Shown here piece by piece: positions 1 through 15,852 of a DNA stretch of 64,000 bases. A program made the translations under genes and the position numbers. The notes below the pieces were generated by a model, which saw nothing but the letters and a program-made list of their open reading frames with translations, did not search any database and was not told the origin of the DNA. The DNA is from Aphrophora alni (taxonomy: Eukaryota > Arthropoda > Insecta > Hemiptera > Aphrophoridae). Position 1 is the first letter of the stretch. Every line of letters begins with the position of its first letter. The stretch covers positions 13,255,092 to 13,319,091 of the forward strand of contig OY740777.1 of NCBI GenBank assembly GCA_963513935.1. The letters run 5' to 3'.

Positions 1-1009
1 ATATTTTTTTAAGTTAGCTTAATGGTGAAACCTTTGTCGTCAATTTATTTGTTTAACATACCAACGCTCGTTAACATAAATCAATTAATTTTCGCTCTAG
101 ATACAGTTATGCAAATTAAAATCGTGATATATTGCAAACTGTTTCTTCCGCTCCTTGATTTTCTCCTTGAAAAGGAAAAAAAACAATTACACCACCGAGG
201 CGTCGATGCCATTCTATAACCCTGACACGGTTAGGCATAAGCAATCGCTTTTGCTGCGTACTTAAACACTCCTTCTTAAGATAAATTTACTCTCGATGAC
301 CATTTTGCTTTTAATACTAATCTTTTGTTATGCCTAAAAATACGAAGACATAATTGAAGGGATTAAATAATTATAATTTTTTTAAATGTAACATTAACTT
401 ATTTTTAAACTTTACATATGTTAACAAAGTTAAATTAACCGTTCAAACACATTTCACTCATTTTTCTCACACACCTTTACACAAAACCTTAATTATAAAT
501 TATTTAAATGGTGTTTGAAAGTATATTTGTATAAGGGCTTAAGCTTCATTTGCTTGTGCCGTAAATACATTCTCAGTGTAAAACCTATTTATTTAAAATG
601 AAGCTTCTAATCTCGGTTTTCAAGGTCCAACATTGTGTTTTGCCAATTATTTTTTAACTGTTAAATAATTGTGTACTTAATTTCTCTTCAATTTGATTGG
701 TAGAGCGGATTTTGAAGAATTACGTCTTGTATGAACAGCCCCATGTTTGATTTTTGGGTTTTCACAATAACTAATGGAACTGGAATGTTCGTTATACTTA
801 AAGGATACAAATAGTTCAATTAAACTTTTATAAATTTCATCTCACCATATTTTCCTTAGCCTAATTTAACTTTAAAATTTAGACTACTATGAAAATCCCT
901 AACCCGTGTTCCATTCTCACCAACAAAGACCTAAAACATACACAAATAAACAGAACCGAGTTTCCTGTCAACATATCTAAATAGAACTTTTGATTTATCG
1001 ATCAAATAT
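1..1009. other. AT-rich noncoding stretch
   Basis: No gene is recognised here. A 65-codon frame at 22-219 (+) has no recognisable motif. A perfect 11-bp inverted repeat, AAGCTTCATTT at 541-551 and AAATGAAGCTT at 596-606, could form a small stem-loop. The words after the left arm (gcttgtgcc) recur near 48535, suggesting an old dispersed repeat. Confidence 0.6.
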
Positions 1010-1177
1010 TTAACCAACGTTTGCAGCGTCCCCTCCTCCAGGACAATCTACAACCCCCCGCCCATCCTGACGTAACAAATCACGAACCATATCCTCCCAA
1101 CGATGCGAATCCTCCCCTTTACAAAATGTTTTCTCACCCTTAACACCCCAAACCTGGTAGAAAATTGAATCTGACAT
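1010..1177 (-). CDS. possible 55-residue ORF or exon remnant, unrecognised
   Basis: On the minus strand an ATG at 1177-1175 opens a 55-codon frame ending in TAA at 1012-1010. The predicted product is mixed in composition (MSDSIFYQVWGVKGE at the start, GVVDCPGGGDAANVG at the end), unlike the Phe/Ile/Lys/Asn-rich chance frames elsewhere. The frame coincides with a short G+C-rich island in AT-rich DNA. A splice-acceptor-like tract (ttttctaccag) lies inside the frame, so it could also be an internal exon. No family is recognised, and a chance frame or transposon remnant is quite possible. Confidence 0.15.
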   Translation of the reverse strand: MSDSIFYQVWGVKGEKTFCKGEDSHRWEDMVRDLLRQDGRGVVDCPGGGDAANVG

Positions 1178-3332
1178 TACATCTTAAGGGTTCGAATGAA
1201 ACCTGCTTTTTGACTATCAGTTGACAAGGTATCGTTTAAGGAACTGTATAGAGTGGGGAGTGGGAAATACAATTTCACGGTTAGGTGCATCCGCTAAATG
1301 AGGGAAGAAGGGAATAACAGATAATAGCGGCTTGTCTCTTGGTTTCTTTTGTTTCAAACCGACGGTGAATGTATGAATTTTAATTATAAAAGGGCATGTG
1401 GATTGTTTAAAAGCTATGAATTTAGAGTAGGGGATAAGATCTGAGGGTTGTCATTAAATGACAGCATTATTTATTTAAAGTATATTGTACCCCTGTGAGA
1501 TAGTATTAATTATTGTATTATTTGTATCGGCAAATTATATACCTTTCCTATTTAAAGTGTACCAATAACTACATAATAATTGAGGTTATTTAAAGTAGGT
1601 AATATAATTTAAGGGTAGTTATAAATTAATATCATAATTTTATTTGAAGTAGTAGAATGTAAAGTGCATTGAAGCCTGTGAGAAAATATATTTATTTGCA
1701 TTAAATAGTTAACATTTTGAGTTTGAGTGTAGCAGTTTTTAGTGTATTTTTTACCGATATATTTCAAACATATTTTTCTTAAATGATTGCTTTATAGTCA
1801 AGTCCAATTATTCATTTTTAGGGTTAAGTTTTGGATATATTTAGGAATGAACGAAATAAAAGAAAACATGATTAATTTTTTTTTTATTTGAAGATAATTT
1901 GAATTAGGCCTAATTAAAAAAAAAATAGGGTAATAGTAAAAATGTTTTATTTTGTTCAATATTCGTTGTTTTTAAGTAAATATAATTCAAACAGAAACAT
2001 AATTTCCTTCCACTTAAAAAAAAAAAATCATTTGTTTTAAAACTACAAAATGGCTGTAGATCTAAAACACACCCTCCCCCTTCTGCATGCCTCGTCTCGA
2101 CGACAATATTAACCGAAGACTCACGGAAAAATCCGAAACAAAGCCCGGATATGCACGAAACATAATTATTGCCACCCAAGACGCGGCCGTGAAGGTACCA
2201 TGTTGAATAAACATCTTGTTTATTATTTATGACGCAAAGAATTAACATCCATAATAAATTATGAGAAGGAAACAGTTCTGTTCCCGTGTTCCTTGTGACT
2301 AAGTAGTGAGTTAAGGGTTGTAAAATAGAAGAAGGAGGGGTTGATGGAAAAGTTAACGGAAAAATAGAAGGGTTGACAGTTATTAGAGTTTATAGTCACT
2401 ACATTTTTCCACCGAGTTGGTTATTTTCATACAAATTGCGTTGTACTAGAAATTAAACTTTGGTTTTTAATAATGTTAACAAATGAACACATAACATTCA
2501 CAAAAACATTTGATTTGCAAGTAAACTGTTATTGTTGCAATTCACATACAACTATAAAACGTTGTAAAAAGTTTCTTTATAAAGGCTATAACACTTAAAG
2601 ATAATACCGTTGTCTTCATTATAAATATAACATATTGTTCGTGACAAATTGTGATTTCTTTAACTTGATTAATTTTTTTCTCAATTGTTGCTCATTTAAA
2701 GATAATACATTATGATCATTACATTTACCATTTTTATAAGTATTTTCGTTTACATAGTTGGAGTTTCACCTGGATACAAATATTTTATTTAAAATAATTA
2801 ATTATTAAAAAACTTAGCTTGTAAAAGAAAAGTGTACACATGTATACAAGTTTATTTGTCTTGAATACAGATTTGTTTTATTTTGTTGGGTTACATTTAT
2901 ACTTTTTATTTAGTGAATGTCAAACTAGTTTAAAAAATTTAAAAGAATCCTGTTTCATTATTTGATAAATATGTGTATTAGTTTGCAAAGCCCCAATGGT
3001 TATAATTTGACAATAAATAAAACACTATTGTATTTTTTATATATTTTTTTACGGATTTTCAGAGTAAAATAAATATATACAAAAATGTTTCAAATGTTGT
3101 ACAAATATTAATACATAGTATAGACAAGGTGTCATTAAAACTTGTTACATTTTAGAATTACTGAAAGTGCTTCTCTGAATCATATAATTCCCCAAAAATA
3201 CATTTGGGGCTTCATTCAAAACTATAAAAATAGAAAAACTTTTGAAATTGGAAAAATGTTGGTTTTAAATGGCTTTTAAAATGAGGTGCAATTTAAGCAA
3301 TTCTTGAGATAACGTGATTTCAAGTCAAAATT
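1178..3332. other. AT-rich noncoding stretch with one G+C-rich patch
   Basis: No recognisable gene. A patch at about 2045-2200 is richer in G+C and overlaps a 112-codon minus frame (1910-2248) that ends in low-complexity Phe/Leu and has no known motif. A palindromic TAGGCCTA lies at 1905-1912. The rest is AT-rich without visible structure. Confidence 0.6.
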
Positions 3333-3357
3333 TTAGGTTAGGTTAGTTTAGGTTAGG
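3333..3357 (+). repeat. interstitial TTAGG telomere-type array (short)
   Basis: About four TTAGG units plus one TTTAGG variant, running as TTAGG on the plus strand. TTAGG is the ancestral arthropod telomere repeat. At 25 bp this is an interstitial array, not a chromosome end. Confidence 0.7.
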
Positions 3358-3719
3358 GCGTTATGGATCGTTTATAAAAATATTCAAATAATATCGTTTT
3401 AAAGGTTATTTATTGCTGATTTATTATTTAATTGTTGTTTTTATATCACCATTAGTATAGTCAAGATAGATAAAACCAGTAAGTACCTACTTTTACACCG
3501 CCATTTTGAAATGGGTACGCGATATTTAAAAAAGCGTTTAGTCAAAATGATTGGTTTTAAGTTTAACTATATGTGGAACATGTTTATATTTAAACATTTC
3601 TACATCGAACCTTTGATATTGTAAACACCTTTATCCATAATAATTAAATAGAAAATTCGGATATTTTCCTTTAGTCTTTTGATGGTAATTTTACTAGATT
3701 GTAAGACAAGGACTTCAAG
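3358..3719. other. AT-rich noncoding stretch
   Basis: No gene seen. The word ccgccattttgaa near 3499 recurs, with variation, at a dozen other places in the window and is probably a repeat relic. Confidence 0.5.
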
Positions 3720-3925
3720 GTGTTCCCGAGAGATGCCTACTGGATGTACACTTTTTATCATGTTGTCTTCTGATTTCCCTCTTTCGTATTAGATCTCTCT
3801 TGACTAACTTGCGTTCTTTTCAAACTGTGACGTCATTAGAGAATTCCAATATTCCAGCTCTTTGTTTGTGTGTGTGCGTTTTTTACATTTTATGAACTTG
3901 TTTGCCTTTAAACAAGGGAACGAAT
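3720..3925 (+). repeat. RepA dispersed repeat, diverged copy 1
   Basis: Recognised by RepA landmarks in order: cccgagagatgcctactgg, tctctcttgactaactt, gcgttctttt, gacgtcattagag, and the distal tttgcctttaaacaaggg. The copy is old. A perfect CRE-type palindrome TGACGTCA at 3828-3835 replaces the family's usual cagacgctattag-type segment. Confidence 0.6.
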
Positions 3926-8091
<4,166 letters not shown>

Positions 8092-8205
8092 TACAGGGTG
8101 TTTATAAAATACTTTAACAAGCTTCGGGAGCAGATTCCTTACATAGAAATAAATAAAAGCTCCCGAAGCTTGTCAAAATATTTCAGAAATATTCTGCATA
8201 AATTT
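8092..8205 (+). mobile_element. CAGGGTGTTT-type terminal fragment with hairpin
   Basis: Begins acagggtgtttataaaatac and contains gcagattccttac, matching the left end of the foldback element at 42153. Inside it, acaagcttcgggag (about 8117-8131) is followed about 26 bp later by its exact complement ctcccgaagcttgt, giving a strong stem-loop. No matching right terminus is seen, so this is a fragment. Confidence 0.45.
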
Positions 8206-9129
8206 AGTTACCTACTCAATCTTTTCTCTCTGGTAGAACCATTTATACTTTATTTATATACCAAAACAGAATATTATAAACTATCTTGTAATTATTTTGG
8301 CTTGATATTAAATAAAAATATGTAAAACATATGAGTAAAAAGAGTTTGTACTTGGAAGTGTTCATTTTATTTTTGGAAAGCGCACTTTCACATTGAGTTT
8401 TTCTAGTCAAGTACAGAAGTTCTAATTTGGAGAATATATGATTTTGTTAAATAAATAATAAAAGTTTTCTCACATAGATGTTACATAATTGGTTTATATC
8501 ATTGTACAAGCTGTTTGTGAAGTACCGGTTTTTCTCTAAAGTCTTAACAACAATCTTCAAAATTATTATATTATGTAATTTATTTTTAGTTGGTGCAACA
8601 ATTTACAAACGTGCTACAGGGTAATATTTAAGTATCTAATAAATGGATGTTTACCTTAACAAATATTAAATTTAAATCAACACCTCTACTTAGATATTTA
8701 ATTCTTTTAAGTTCAAACAAAAAATATTTTTCATAGAACTAATTTATTTTCATACTTTTATTACAGTTATACCTATGTACCTGATTTAATGTGATAACTT
8801 AACTTACACCCTTTTACTCACCTTCAACGCTTGCCAGTGTGATTGAAGGATAAAGACAATGCAGCCTGAAAAATAATATAAATATATATATATATATGGC
8901 ATTCTTCTATGCATTTTAAATCCATGAAGTCATCTAAATTAGAATAAAGTTAAAAAAAAATGTGGGTAGTTTTGAAAACAATACTATTAAAAATTGCACA
9001 ATTTTATATACATTTATAAAAACAGGATATTTTACAGATATCATTCTGAAAATTTAAACGTCACAGTGTTTTCGATTAATATCAATTTAGGGTTGCTTTA
9101 TTTGAAATATTTTTAGAAGTTACCAGATA
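8206..9129. other. AT-rich noncoding stretch
   Basis: No gene seen. A short (TA)n tract lies at about 8880-8897. Confidence 0.55.
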
Positions 9130-9165
9130 GAAACGCGAAACATATTTTTTTATGTTTCGCGTTTC
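9130..9165. repeat. perfect 15-bp hairpin with T6 loop
   Basis: GAAACGCGAAACATA (9130-9144), six T, then the exact complement TATGTTTCGCGTTTC (9151-9165). The stem contains two CpG dinucleotides in otherwise very AT-rich DNA. No repeat or gene around it explains the structure. Confidence 0.8.
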
Positions 9166-11159
9166 ATAAAAACTAGATTTTAATTAAATAAATAAATCGT
9201 AGGGTCTAAATAAAACAAATAACCTTTATTTTTGGTTTTTTGATTTGAAATCAATTTAATTTCCTTAATATTTTGAAAAACAATAACATTTGTTATTTAT
9301 CCACTTTCAAACAGTCAACTAGTTGTTCTAAAAAAAATTATGTACGTAAAATTAAAATAATAATGTTTACTTTGGAGATGAGCACAGATTTACTTTAATA
9401 GAAAATCTGTAAAAATAAAATGTACGACAATATTGCACAAACTTTCTCAGTCCCCAAAACTAAATTAATCAATAAAAATTTCAGTTTTGTAATTATCAAT
9501 CAAAAAACTAACAATGGATACTGTTTTTGAAAAAAAAAAATAATAAAAAAATAAAGAAAAAAAGAAAGAAAAAATAAAAAAATCCTTAATAATATAAATA
9601 AGGACTTTTACATTCCACAAAAATTTGCATGAAATTGATGGAATCGATTTTGGGATGTTGCGTATTTTACTCCCCAATGTCAATTTTTTGTATTTAATCA
9701 TTAACTTATGAACAGGCACTTCCAAGGAGATAGCGCATAATAACATTTGTTGAGGTGTTTAGAAGGTACACCACTTCAAAATCATTAAAGGTGTTTTTGA
9801 GAAAATTGTATTTTTTGTGTTTCTTATGACAGATACAGGAATTAGGAGCTAAAAAATAGTCTGATTATAAAGATTGATTAAACTCGGCTCACAAATTTTA
9901 AGTTGTAGCACTGCCAATACGGGAGACTTTAAAAAAACACTTTTTTGGATTCAGATAATCTCAAAAGGAACATATTTGTAAAAAATCATTTATTTATTAC
10001 TTCCCCCACAACTTGTACATTAAAGAAATTAAAAATAGAATCTTCCATATATTATGATCATCTGAAGAAATCTTACAAACATGAACACAATTAAGATGCT
10101 GTGCATATATATTTATATATATGTTTGTATATTTATATCATATATAAAACAAAAATTACTAAAACTACCACAATATATTATGGTTAAACAATTTATACCA
10201 TTTACTATGATGAAATAAATATTAATAATTGAAACTTTTTTTAAATTAAACCATTAATAAATTGCATAAAGTATAAATAGGCCTACAAACGAATTCTGTA
10301 AATTAAATTTAACTTCAAAGCTGGTAAAGAAAGAAGCTACGGTTATAAAGAAAACATTACATTATTTATATAGTTATTTTTTATCAGCCAAGTTTATTTG
10401 TTTTGTTTTAAAGTAATTTATCTATTAATAAACAGAAATAAATGTATTTTTTCTTAACAATAATAAATTAAATGATTAATTTTTCTCTTTTCACAATTTA
10501 ACTTAAGTGTACTAAGTTACTTTCATTAGGACGTATACAAAACTCTTTTTTTTTTAAGAAACATAAAATTTCACAATATTTGTAAATACTTAGAAATGTC
10601 TGTTGTGATTATAAAATAGAAAAATTGTTTGTTGGAAGTAGATAAGATAATAAGATTTGTTATAAGCATTATTTATGTAACCTTTTACCAACATACAAGA
10701 AAATCAAGATTATATTTTGCACATTTTAAAAATTGAGGACGTTAAAACGATTAGGGTCTAATGTAGGATATCTAGAAAAACATTAATATTATGAAATATT
10801 TACAAGAAAACAAATCATTTTCCTCTTTTAACAAAGAACCTAATGCTCTTTTATTCTCTGTAGGCTAAACCAGTAGTAAAACTTAAACACTATCAGACAG
10901 AAATTCATGCCCATATGTTGTTACAATTCGAGCATAGATTATTTAAATTGTTCATTGCAGTGATCTATTATGGCCTTATCACAACCCTTCGGGTCTGTCA
11001 TAACTGCTAAAGAGCATCACAATGGTACCCTAAAACCCAAGGGAGAATTAAGGATGCGGAACAAAACATAAAAAAGGAAATGTCATACAGAAAGGTTAAT
11101 CCTTGAGGAAATGATGAAGTCATATTATCAAAGTTATCACAAAACCAAACAGACATTAA
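9166..11159. other. AT-rich noncoding stretch
   Basis: No recognisable gene. The 93-codon minus frame at 9465-9746 is Phe/Ser/Lys-rich low complexity over A-rich runs and looks like chance. TAGGCCTA occurs at 10278-10285. Confidence 0.55.
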
Positions 11160-11360
11160 AATTTGGCGCTCGTGGAAGAGTTTTTATTGCATGTACGTAG
11201 AGGTTCAAAAACCTATGTCGAGTTTTTTGCTGATATAAAAACCGTTTGAGATCCTCCAAGTCCAGGAAAGTGATTTTTGGAATAAATGTCTGTCTGTAGA
11301 TGTGCAGTGTTCTACAGCCGATTTTAATCCAAGTTGGTATGTGGCACATTTTGATCATTT
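11160..11360 (+). repeat. relic of a tgtctgtctgtag-type dispersed repeat
   Basis: The stretch tttttggaataaatgtctgtctgtag, then gccgattttaatcc, then ttggtatgtggcaca matches a second copy at about 42930-43030 in the same order and orientation. A 73-codon minus frame (11137-11358) overlies it and is not considered coding. Confidence 0.45.
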
Positions 11361-11884
11361 ATCAGTTTTTTTCTTGTTAACACAAAATTTAGACGTAATT
11401 TCCATTAAAAAAATGAACTTTTTTATCAAATTTTTTTCTCTAAGGACTTACAAAACTTATTGATTACAATCTCTCAAAAAAAGGCTAGGTTCTAATTTAT
11501 GAACCGAGGGACTGTTATAAAAGACACTATTTCTCAAAATCAGCTGAAATGATTTCGTTCAAATTTTATGGATAAAGATTTAATAATCCAAACCCGTGTG
11601 AAAAATTAAAAATATAAAAATAAAATTATAATTCACATTTAATTGTCAAAAATAAACACTGACCTTGCTCAATTTAAGTACTAATACTTAGGGCACAAGG
11701 GAAGATATTTCCGACTCTTATTTAAATTCTTTTTTTTTTCGAATCCTCTACAGCTCATTTTAAATTTTTGATTTACAAATACTTCTTGACATTTTTTTAT
11801 TTTATGGATTGGAGTAGTCTATAAGAAAAGTACTAAGAAGGAACTTCAACGAAAAGACCATTTTATTAATTTAAAACTTGTGTA
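11361..11884. other. AT-rich noncoding stretch with an old repeat relic
   Basis: Around 11525-11580 lies a copy of an ancient dispersed motif (tttctcaaaa, then a short gap, then gatttcgttcaaatttt) found at about seven other sites. Nothing else is recognised. Confidence 0.45.
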
Positions 11885-12433
11885 TGTTGAAATACACCCA
11901 AAGGTTTTTGGTGAGATCGAAACAGGTTTGACAGCGGTTTTATTCCATAATTATTACAAAAGTTACAAAAAAAAACTATAAAAGGTAACGCTAAAAGATT
12001 TTTTGAGTTAAAAATAGATGTATTGCCAAATTTTCTACATCATCCAAAATTTTTGCAATATGGTTGCCAGTTGGTAATTTTTTGATAAGAAGCCATTTTG
12101 TATGATAATTTTAGATATAATGTATTATTTTAAGTCTTTTTTTATTGTTGAGTATTTATCGATATCTCCAACCGTTTATATATCGGTTACAGGCACATAA
12201 ATGTTTCAAAAATTCAACCACTTTTCAAAGACTAATTTTCTTATTTATCAAAGTCAATTTCAGGTGAAATTTTTGCCTAGATACACAAAGACATCTTTGC
12301 TTGGGCAAAGATTTAATAACACTACTGTAATTTTTATTTGCTCTGCAGGCTGACGAATAACAGAATTAGTGATTGAACACAAAAATTGTAATTTTCTGAT
12401 AATTGTCTAAAACACCTACTGGCTTACATCAGT
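11885..12433 (+). mobile_element. left arm and part of loop of a foldback element split by the hAT insertion
   Basis: This side aligns in inverted orientation with 15873-16510. Matching landmarks, read inward, include gaaacaggtttg/gaaacaagctg, ttttatt, caatatggttgccagtt/caatatggtggccagtt, gccattttgtat/gccattttttat, ttttcttattt and aataacactactg, then ctgcaggctgacgaataacag against ctgtaggctgagaaataacag. The arms run about 480 bp with many substitutions and small gaps, so the element is old. The outer end is uncertain. No coding capacity is seen. Confidence 0.65.
12426..12433. repeat. hAT target-site duplication, left
   Basis: ACATCAGT, repeated exactly at 15865-15872. Eight bp is the duplication length expected of hAT elements. 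The exact match shows that the insertion has not decayed. Confidence 0.9.
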
Positions 12434-12445
12434 TAGAGATGGGCG
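12434..12445 (+). repeat. hAT terminal inverted repeat, left
   Basis: TAGAGATGGGCG. The complement of the right end reads TAGAGTTGGGCG, so one mismatch in 12. It is the presumed transposase cleavage end. Confidence 0.9.
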
Positions 12446-12940
12446 TTATATAACGTAATAGGGTAAATAATACTATTACTGAAGTGTCACCTATTACCTT
12501 GGTAATAGGTTACTGGGAACATCCTATTATTTTTGTAACGTCTGTCTGCTCTCCGGTCTCCTAAAGAGTGAGTGAAATAACTGTCCTGCTGAGAAGTTTA
12601 ATCCTATTACCAGTGAGCACGGCATAATAGTAATAGTCTGTCTTGCTATTACGATGACAAATATCTCAAGGTTGCAAGGTTCTCTAAAAAAGGGTGGGGC
12701 GGATGGATGGATGCAGCCACCTGATATGACTCATGTCTTCACTGGTCACTGACCCTGTCCCTGACATGTGTAATTGTGTATTCAGTATTGTACTTCTCAC
12801 ACGGAAAAGTCGGAAATGTCTAAAAATAGATCACTGACTATTGAGAGTATTGAGACGCAACTAGTTTTACTTGTCAAACCAAGTAAACAGTTGCTGGCTT
12901 TGGTGGAGTAAGGAGTGTGCAAGTGCAAACAAGTATTTAT

Positions 12941-12948
12941 TATAAAAG
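12941..12948 (+). promoter_or_regulatory. candidate TATA box of the hAT transposase
   Basis: TATAAAAG lies about 150 bp before the transposase ATG, which would put a start site near 12970. The position is plausible, but in AT-rich DNA the motif alone is weak. Confidence 0.4.
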
Positions 12949-13099
12949 TTGTTAGTGTTTCCTTTAATTGTGCGTAAAGTTTTGTAATGTAAATATATGT
13001 TTATTTTATTTTAATCCATTAAGTGAAAAGTTTATTAATTTTAAATACAAGTTTTATTTTATTATTTGAATTAACATAGTTCTGTGATATAGACAAAAA

Positions 13100-15211
13100 A
13101 TGAGTAAAAAGGTAAAGACTAGCTTTTTGTGGTCCTTATTTACGGTAAAAGATAGTGAAAATAAAATTGCACAGTGCGATTTATGCGGTAAACATCTAAA
13201 CTTCAAGACTACTATTTCTAATTTGAAGAAACACATTGAAAGAAGTCACCCAACAGTAAGTTTTCCTAAGAGTACAAACAATGAATCTAAACAAAAATAT
13301 GCTACTCAACGATTTGTTTCTGTCCCTACAACTCCAGCAAGTAGTGGATTTTCTCTTGATACCGTAGCCCAAGAAAATTCTGTAACTCCCATGGAGACAT
13401 CTGCAAATGGTGACCCGCCAAAAACCACTTCTTTGGCCAGAAAACAATCAAATTTAAATACTTTCTTACCTTCAACCAGAAAGCTAAGTGACACACATAA
13501 AAAGAAGCTAGACAAGCAATTGTTACAGTTATTTACCCACGATTACCAGCCTTTCTCGATTGTAGAAGACAAAGGATTTGTCAATTTTGTTCATGGCCTA
13601 AACCCCTCCTACAAACTACCTAATAGAAAAACTATTACTAACACCTTACTTCCTGCTGAATACGATATGAGCTTAAATGCTTTACGTCAGGAGTTGGTAG
13701 CTGTAAATAGTGTATGTCTAAGTACTGACTGCTGGACATCAGTAAATATGGAAAGTTACTTAGCACTTACTGCGCACTTCGTTACAAACAACTTTGAATT
13801 GAGATCTGCTTTACTGGAGTGTTCATTAATGCCGCAGTCACACACAAGTGCTAACATAGCTCAGGAAATAAGACGTATAATTGGCAACTTTCACCTCGAA
13901 GATAAAGTATTAGCTATAGTTTCAGACAATGCAAGCAACGTTAAGGGTGCTATTGTTAACGAACTAAAATTGAAACATTTTGGATGCTTCGCACACACTA
14001 TTAACCTGATTTGTCAAGATGCATTAGCAATCCCCAAAGAGCTACTAGTCAAAGTTAAAAGTGTAGTTAGCTATTTTAAGAGAAGCTCAACTGGAGTAGA
14101 GAAACTCAATCAGTCCCAACGAAACATGGGGTTAGAACCAAAAAAACTTGTTCAAGAGGTGTCCACAAGGTGGAACTCCACATACTTTATGTTGAAACGT
14201 TTTGTGGAATTGAAGAATGCTATAAAAACTACAATAGCATTAATTAACAAAGACCTGCCTGTCCTAACTGAAGTAGAATGGAAGACTTGCGAGGAACTAA
14301 CTTCTATATTGCAGCCATTTCAAGAAGTAACCCAGAAGATCAGTGGGGAAAAGTATAACTCAGGAAGTTTGGTAATCCCACTATCCAATGGCCTAAAGTC
14401 GGTTTGTGAACTAATGAAAAAAGATAAGTGGGGTGTAACTGCAAAGACGGTTTTAGACGAGCTTCTGAAAGGTATAAACACCAGACTGGAATGCATAGAG
14501 AACAGCAAGACACTGGGATTGCCTACTCTTCTGGATCCTAGATTCAAACTAGCCCCATTCTCCAATGACTCTTCCGCAAAGTCAATCAAAGACCATTGCC
14601 AGAGCCTAATGGCATCTGTTTGGAACCAAAATCAGGAGAAGACAAAAGAAACTGGACAAGTTATAGAGAATACTATCATTGCACAAGAAGAAGAAGAAGA
14701 TACGTCAAAAAAGTACTCCATCTGGGAGAATCTTGACAAAAAGATTTCCTCAAAGAAAATTACAGGTACCCAGGCTCCTTATAAATATACTAGTTTTAAC
14801 TTAATAAGCTAAACAGTAACTTTGCATAAACAAGTATATTATTATTTATAACATTTAAAAATTTTTTAGGAGAATTGTAAGAATATTCTCAAAATATATT
14901 TTGACGGATTGAAATGCTCTTACTATCGTAATTTTTCAGGCACTAAAACCTCAGCATCTATCATCGAGATGAATAGATATTTAGAAGAGGACTTTTTGGA
15001 AAGACACGAAGATCCGCTTCTTTGGTGGAAAGAACACCAATGCTACTTCCCACTGATGGCTAAATTAGTGATAAAAAACTTTAATATGATTGGAACATCT
15101 GTACCGTGCGAGCGGTTATTTTCGAAAGCAGGAAATATTATTACAGACCGACGATCAAGACTTAAGCCTAAGAAGGTTGAACAGCTTTTGTTTTTAAATT
15201 GTAACACGTAG
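13100..15211 (+). CDS. hAT transposase with BED zinc finger (two exons, 645 aa)
   Basis: Cut-and-paste transposase, expected to act in the nucleus on the flanking terminal repeats. Exon 1 is 13100-14765 and exon 2 is 14940-15211. The splice preserves frame through one split Gly codon. The N-terminus is a BED finger with C26, C29, H45 and H50. The RNase H-like core shows the first Asp (LSTDCW, D210), the second Asp (VSDNASN, D276), the C-x2-H pair (C296, H299) and RWNS (W358). The third catalytic residue, E613 in SVPCERLFSKAG, and the C-terminal hAT dimerisation region (DPLLWWKEH through LLFLN) are in exon 2, so splicing is needed for activity. Length and order suit ZBED/Ac-type hAT proteins. 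The start ATG has A at -3 (acaaaaaATGAG). No frameshift or premature stop occurs once the intron is removed. Confidence 0.9.
14766..14939 (+). other. intron of the hAT transposase, 174 bp
   Basis: Donor acag|gtaccc and acceptor atttttcag|gc. Read through, the upstream frame stops at 14810-14812. Removing the intron joins KKITG directly to TKTSASIIEMNRYLEE, which is the continuous order expected in hAT proteins. The donor is weaker than the usual GTRAGT consensus, which would permit inefficient splicing. Confidence 0.8.
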
Positions 15212-15267
15212 CCTTAGCCTAACTTGTTTGAAAACATTGATTTTTGTTGTGTTTTCTACCTTTTTAT

Positions 15268-15273
15268 AATAAA
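15268..15273 (+). terminator. poly(A) signal AATAAA after the transposase
   Basis: AATAAA lies 57 bp after the transposase stop codon and is the first good signal inside the element. The remaining 3' part of the element (15274-15852) contains only the subterminal repeats and chance frames. Confidence 0.55.
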
Positions 15274-15852
15274 TAAGTTTTCTACATTGAGAAATAAGTG
15301 GTTTTATTTAACCAATTTTTTTAATAGAAGGTTATTTATTTATAATAAATAATAAATCATTCTAGTTACGGTGTAAATCACTCACACTTTTGTTAAACTA
15401 AACTAATATAACTCATTGGTTAATGATCACATGATCAGTTTAGAATAAATAATACTATGTTTCAAGAAAGGTAACTTAATGCTAAACACATTCTTAACAG
15501 TCTTGTAGTTAGTTATTAATAGTTTTATATTCACATACCAATGACGAAAATATAACGTAAGTATTAATAATTCTCCAATGCAAGGTGTTTGGCTTGTATA
15601 TTTGTTTGTATATAACGAACCAATTATGATAATAGCCATTAAAAATAACGTGAAAATAACCCTAGGCCTGAAGAACCACTGGTCAATAGAATAATAGGGA
15701 ATAAGGATAACTAACAAAATAATCCCGCGACAGAATGACCGGTAGAAACGTACTGGGCAAGGAAATAATAGGTGACAAAAATAATAGTATTATTTCACCT
15801 ATTACCGAAAAGCCAAGGAACGTTCCTGACTATTATTGCAAAGTAACGGTAT

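Noticed and set aside
1183..1205. gggttcgaatg word as a tRNA B box
   Set aside because: No A box, acceptor stem or cloverleaf around it.
1910..2248. 112-codon minus frame
   Set aside because: No motif, a low-complexity Phe/Leu end over A-rich DNA, and no supporting signals.
13196..13515. Minus-strand frames of 69-83 codons within the hAT transposase
   Set aside because: Shadows of the real coding strand, as are 14320-14589 within the transposase and 21085-21461 around the RTE fragment.
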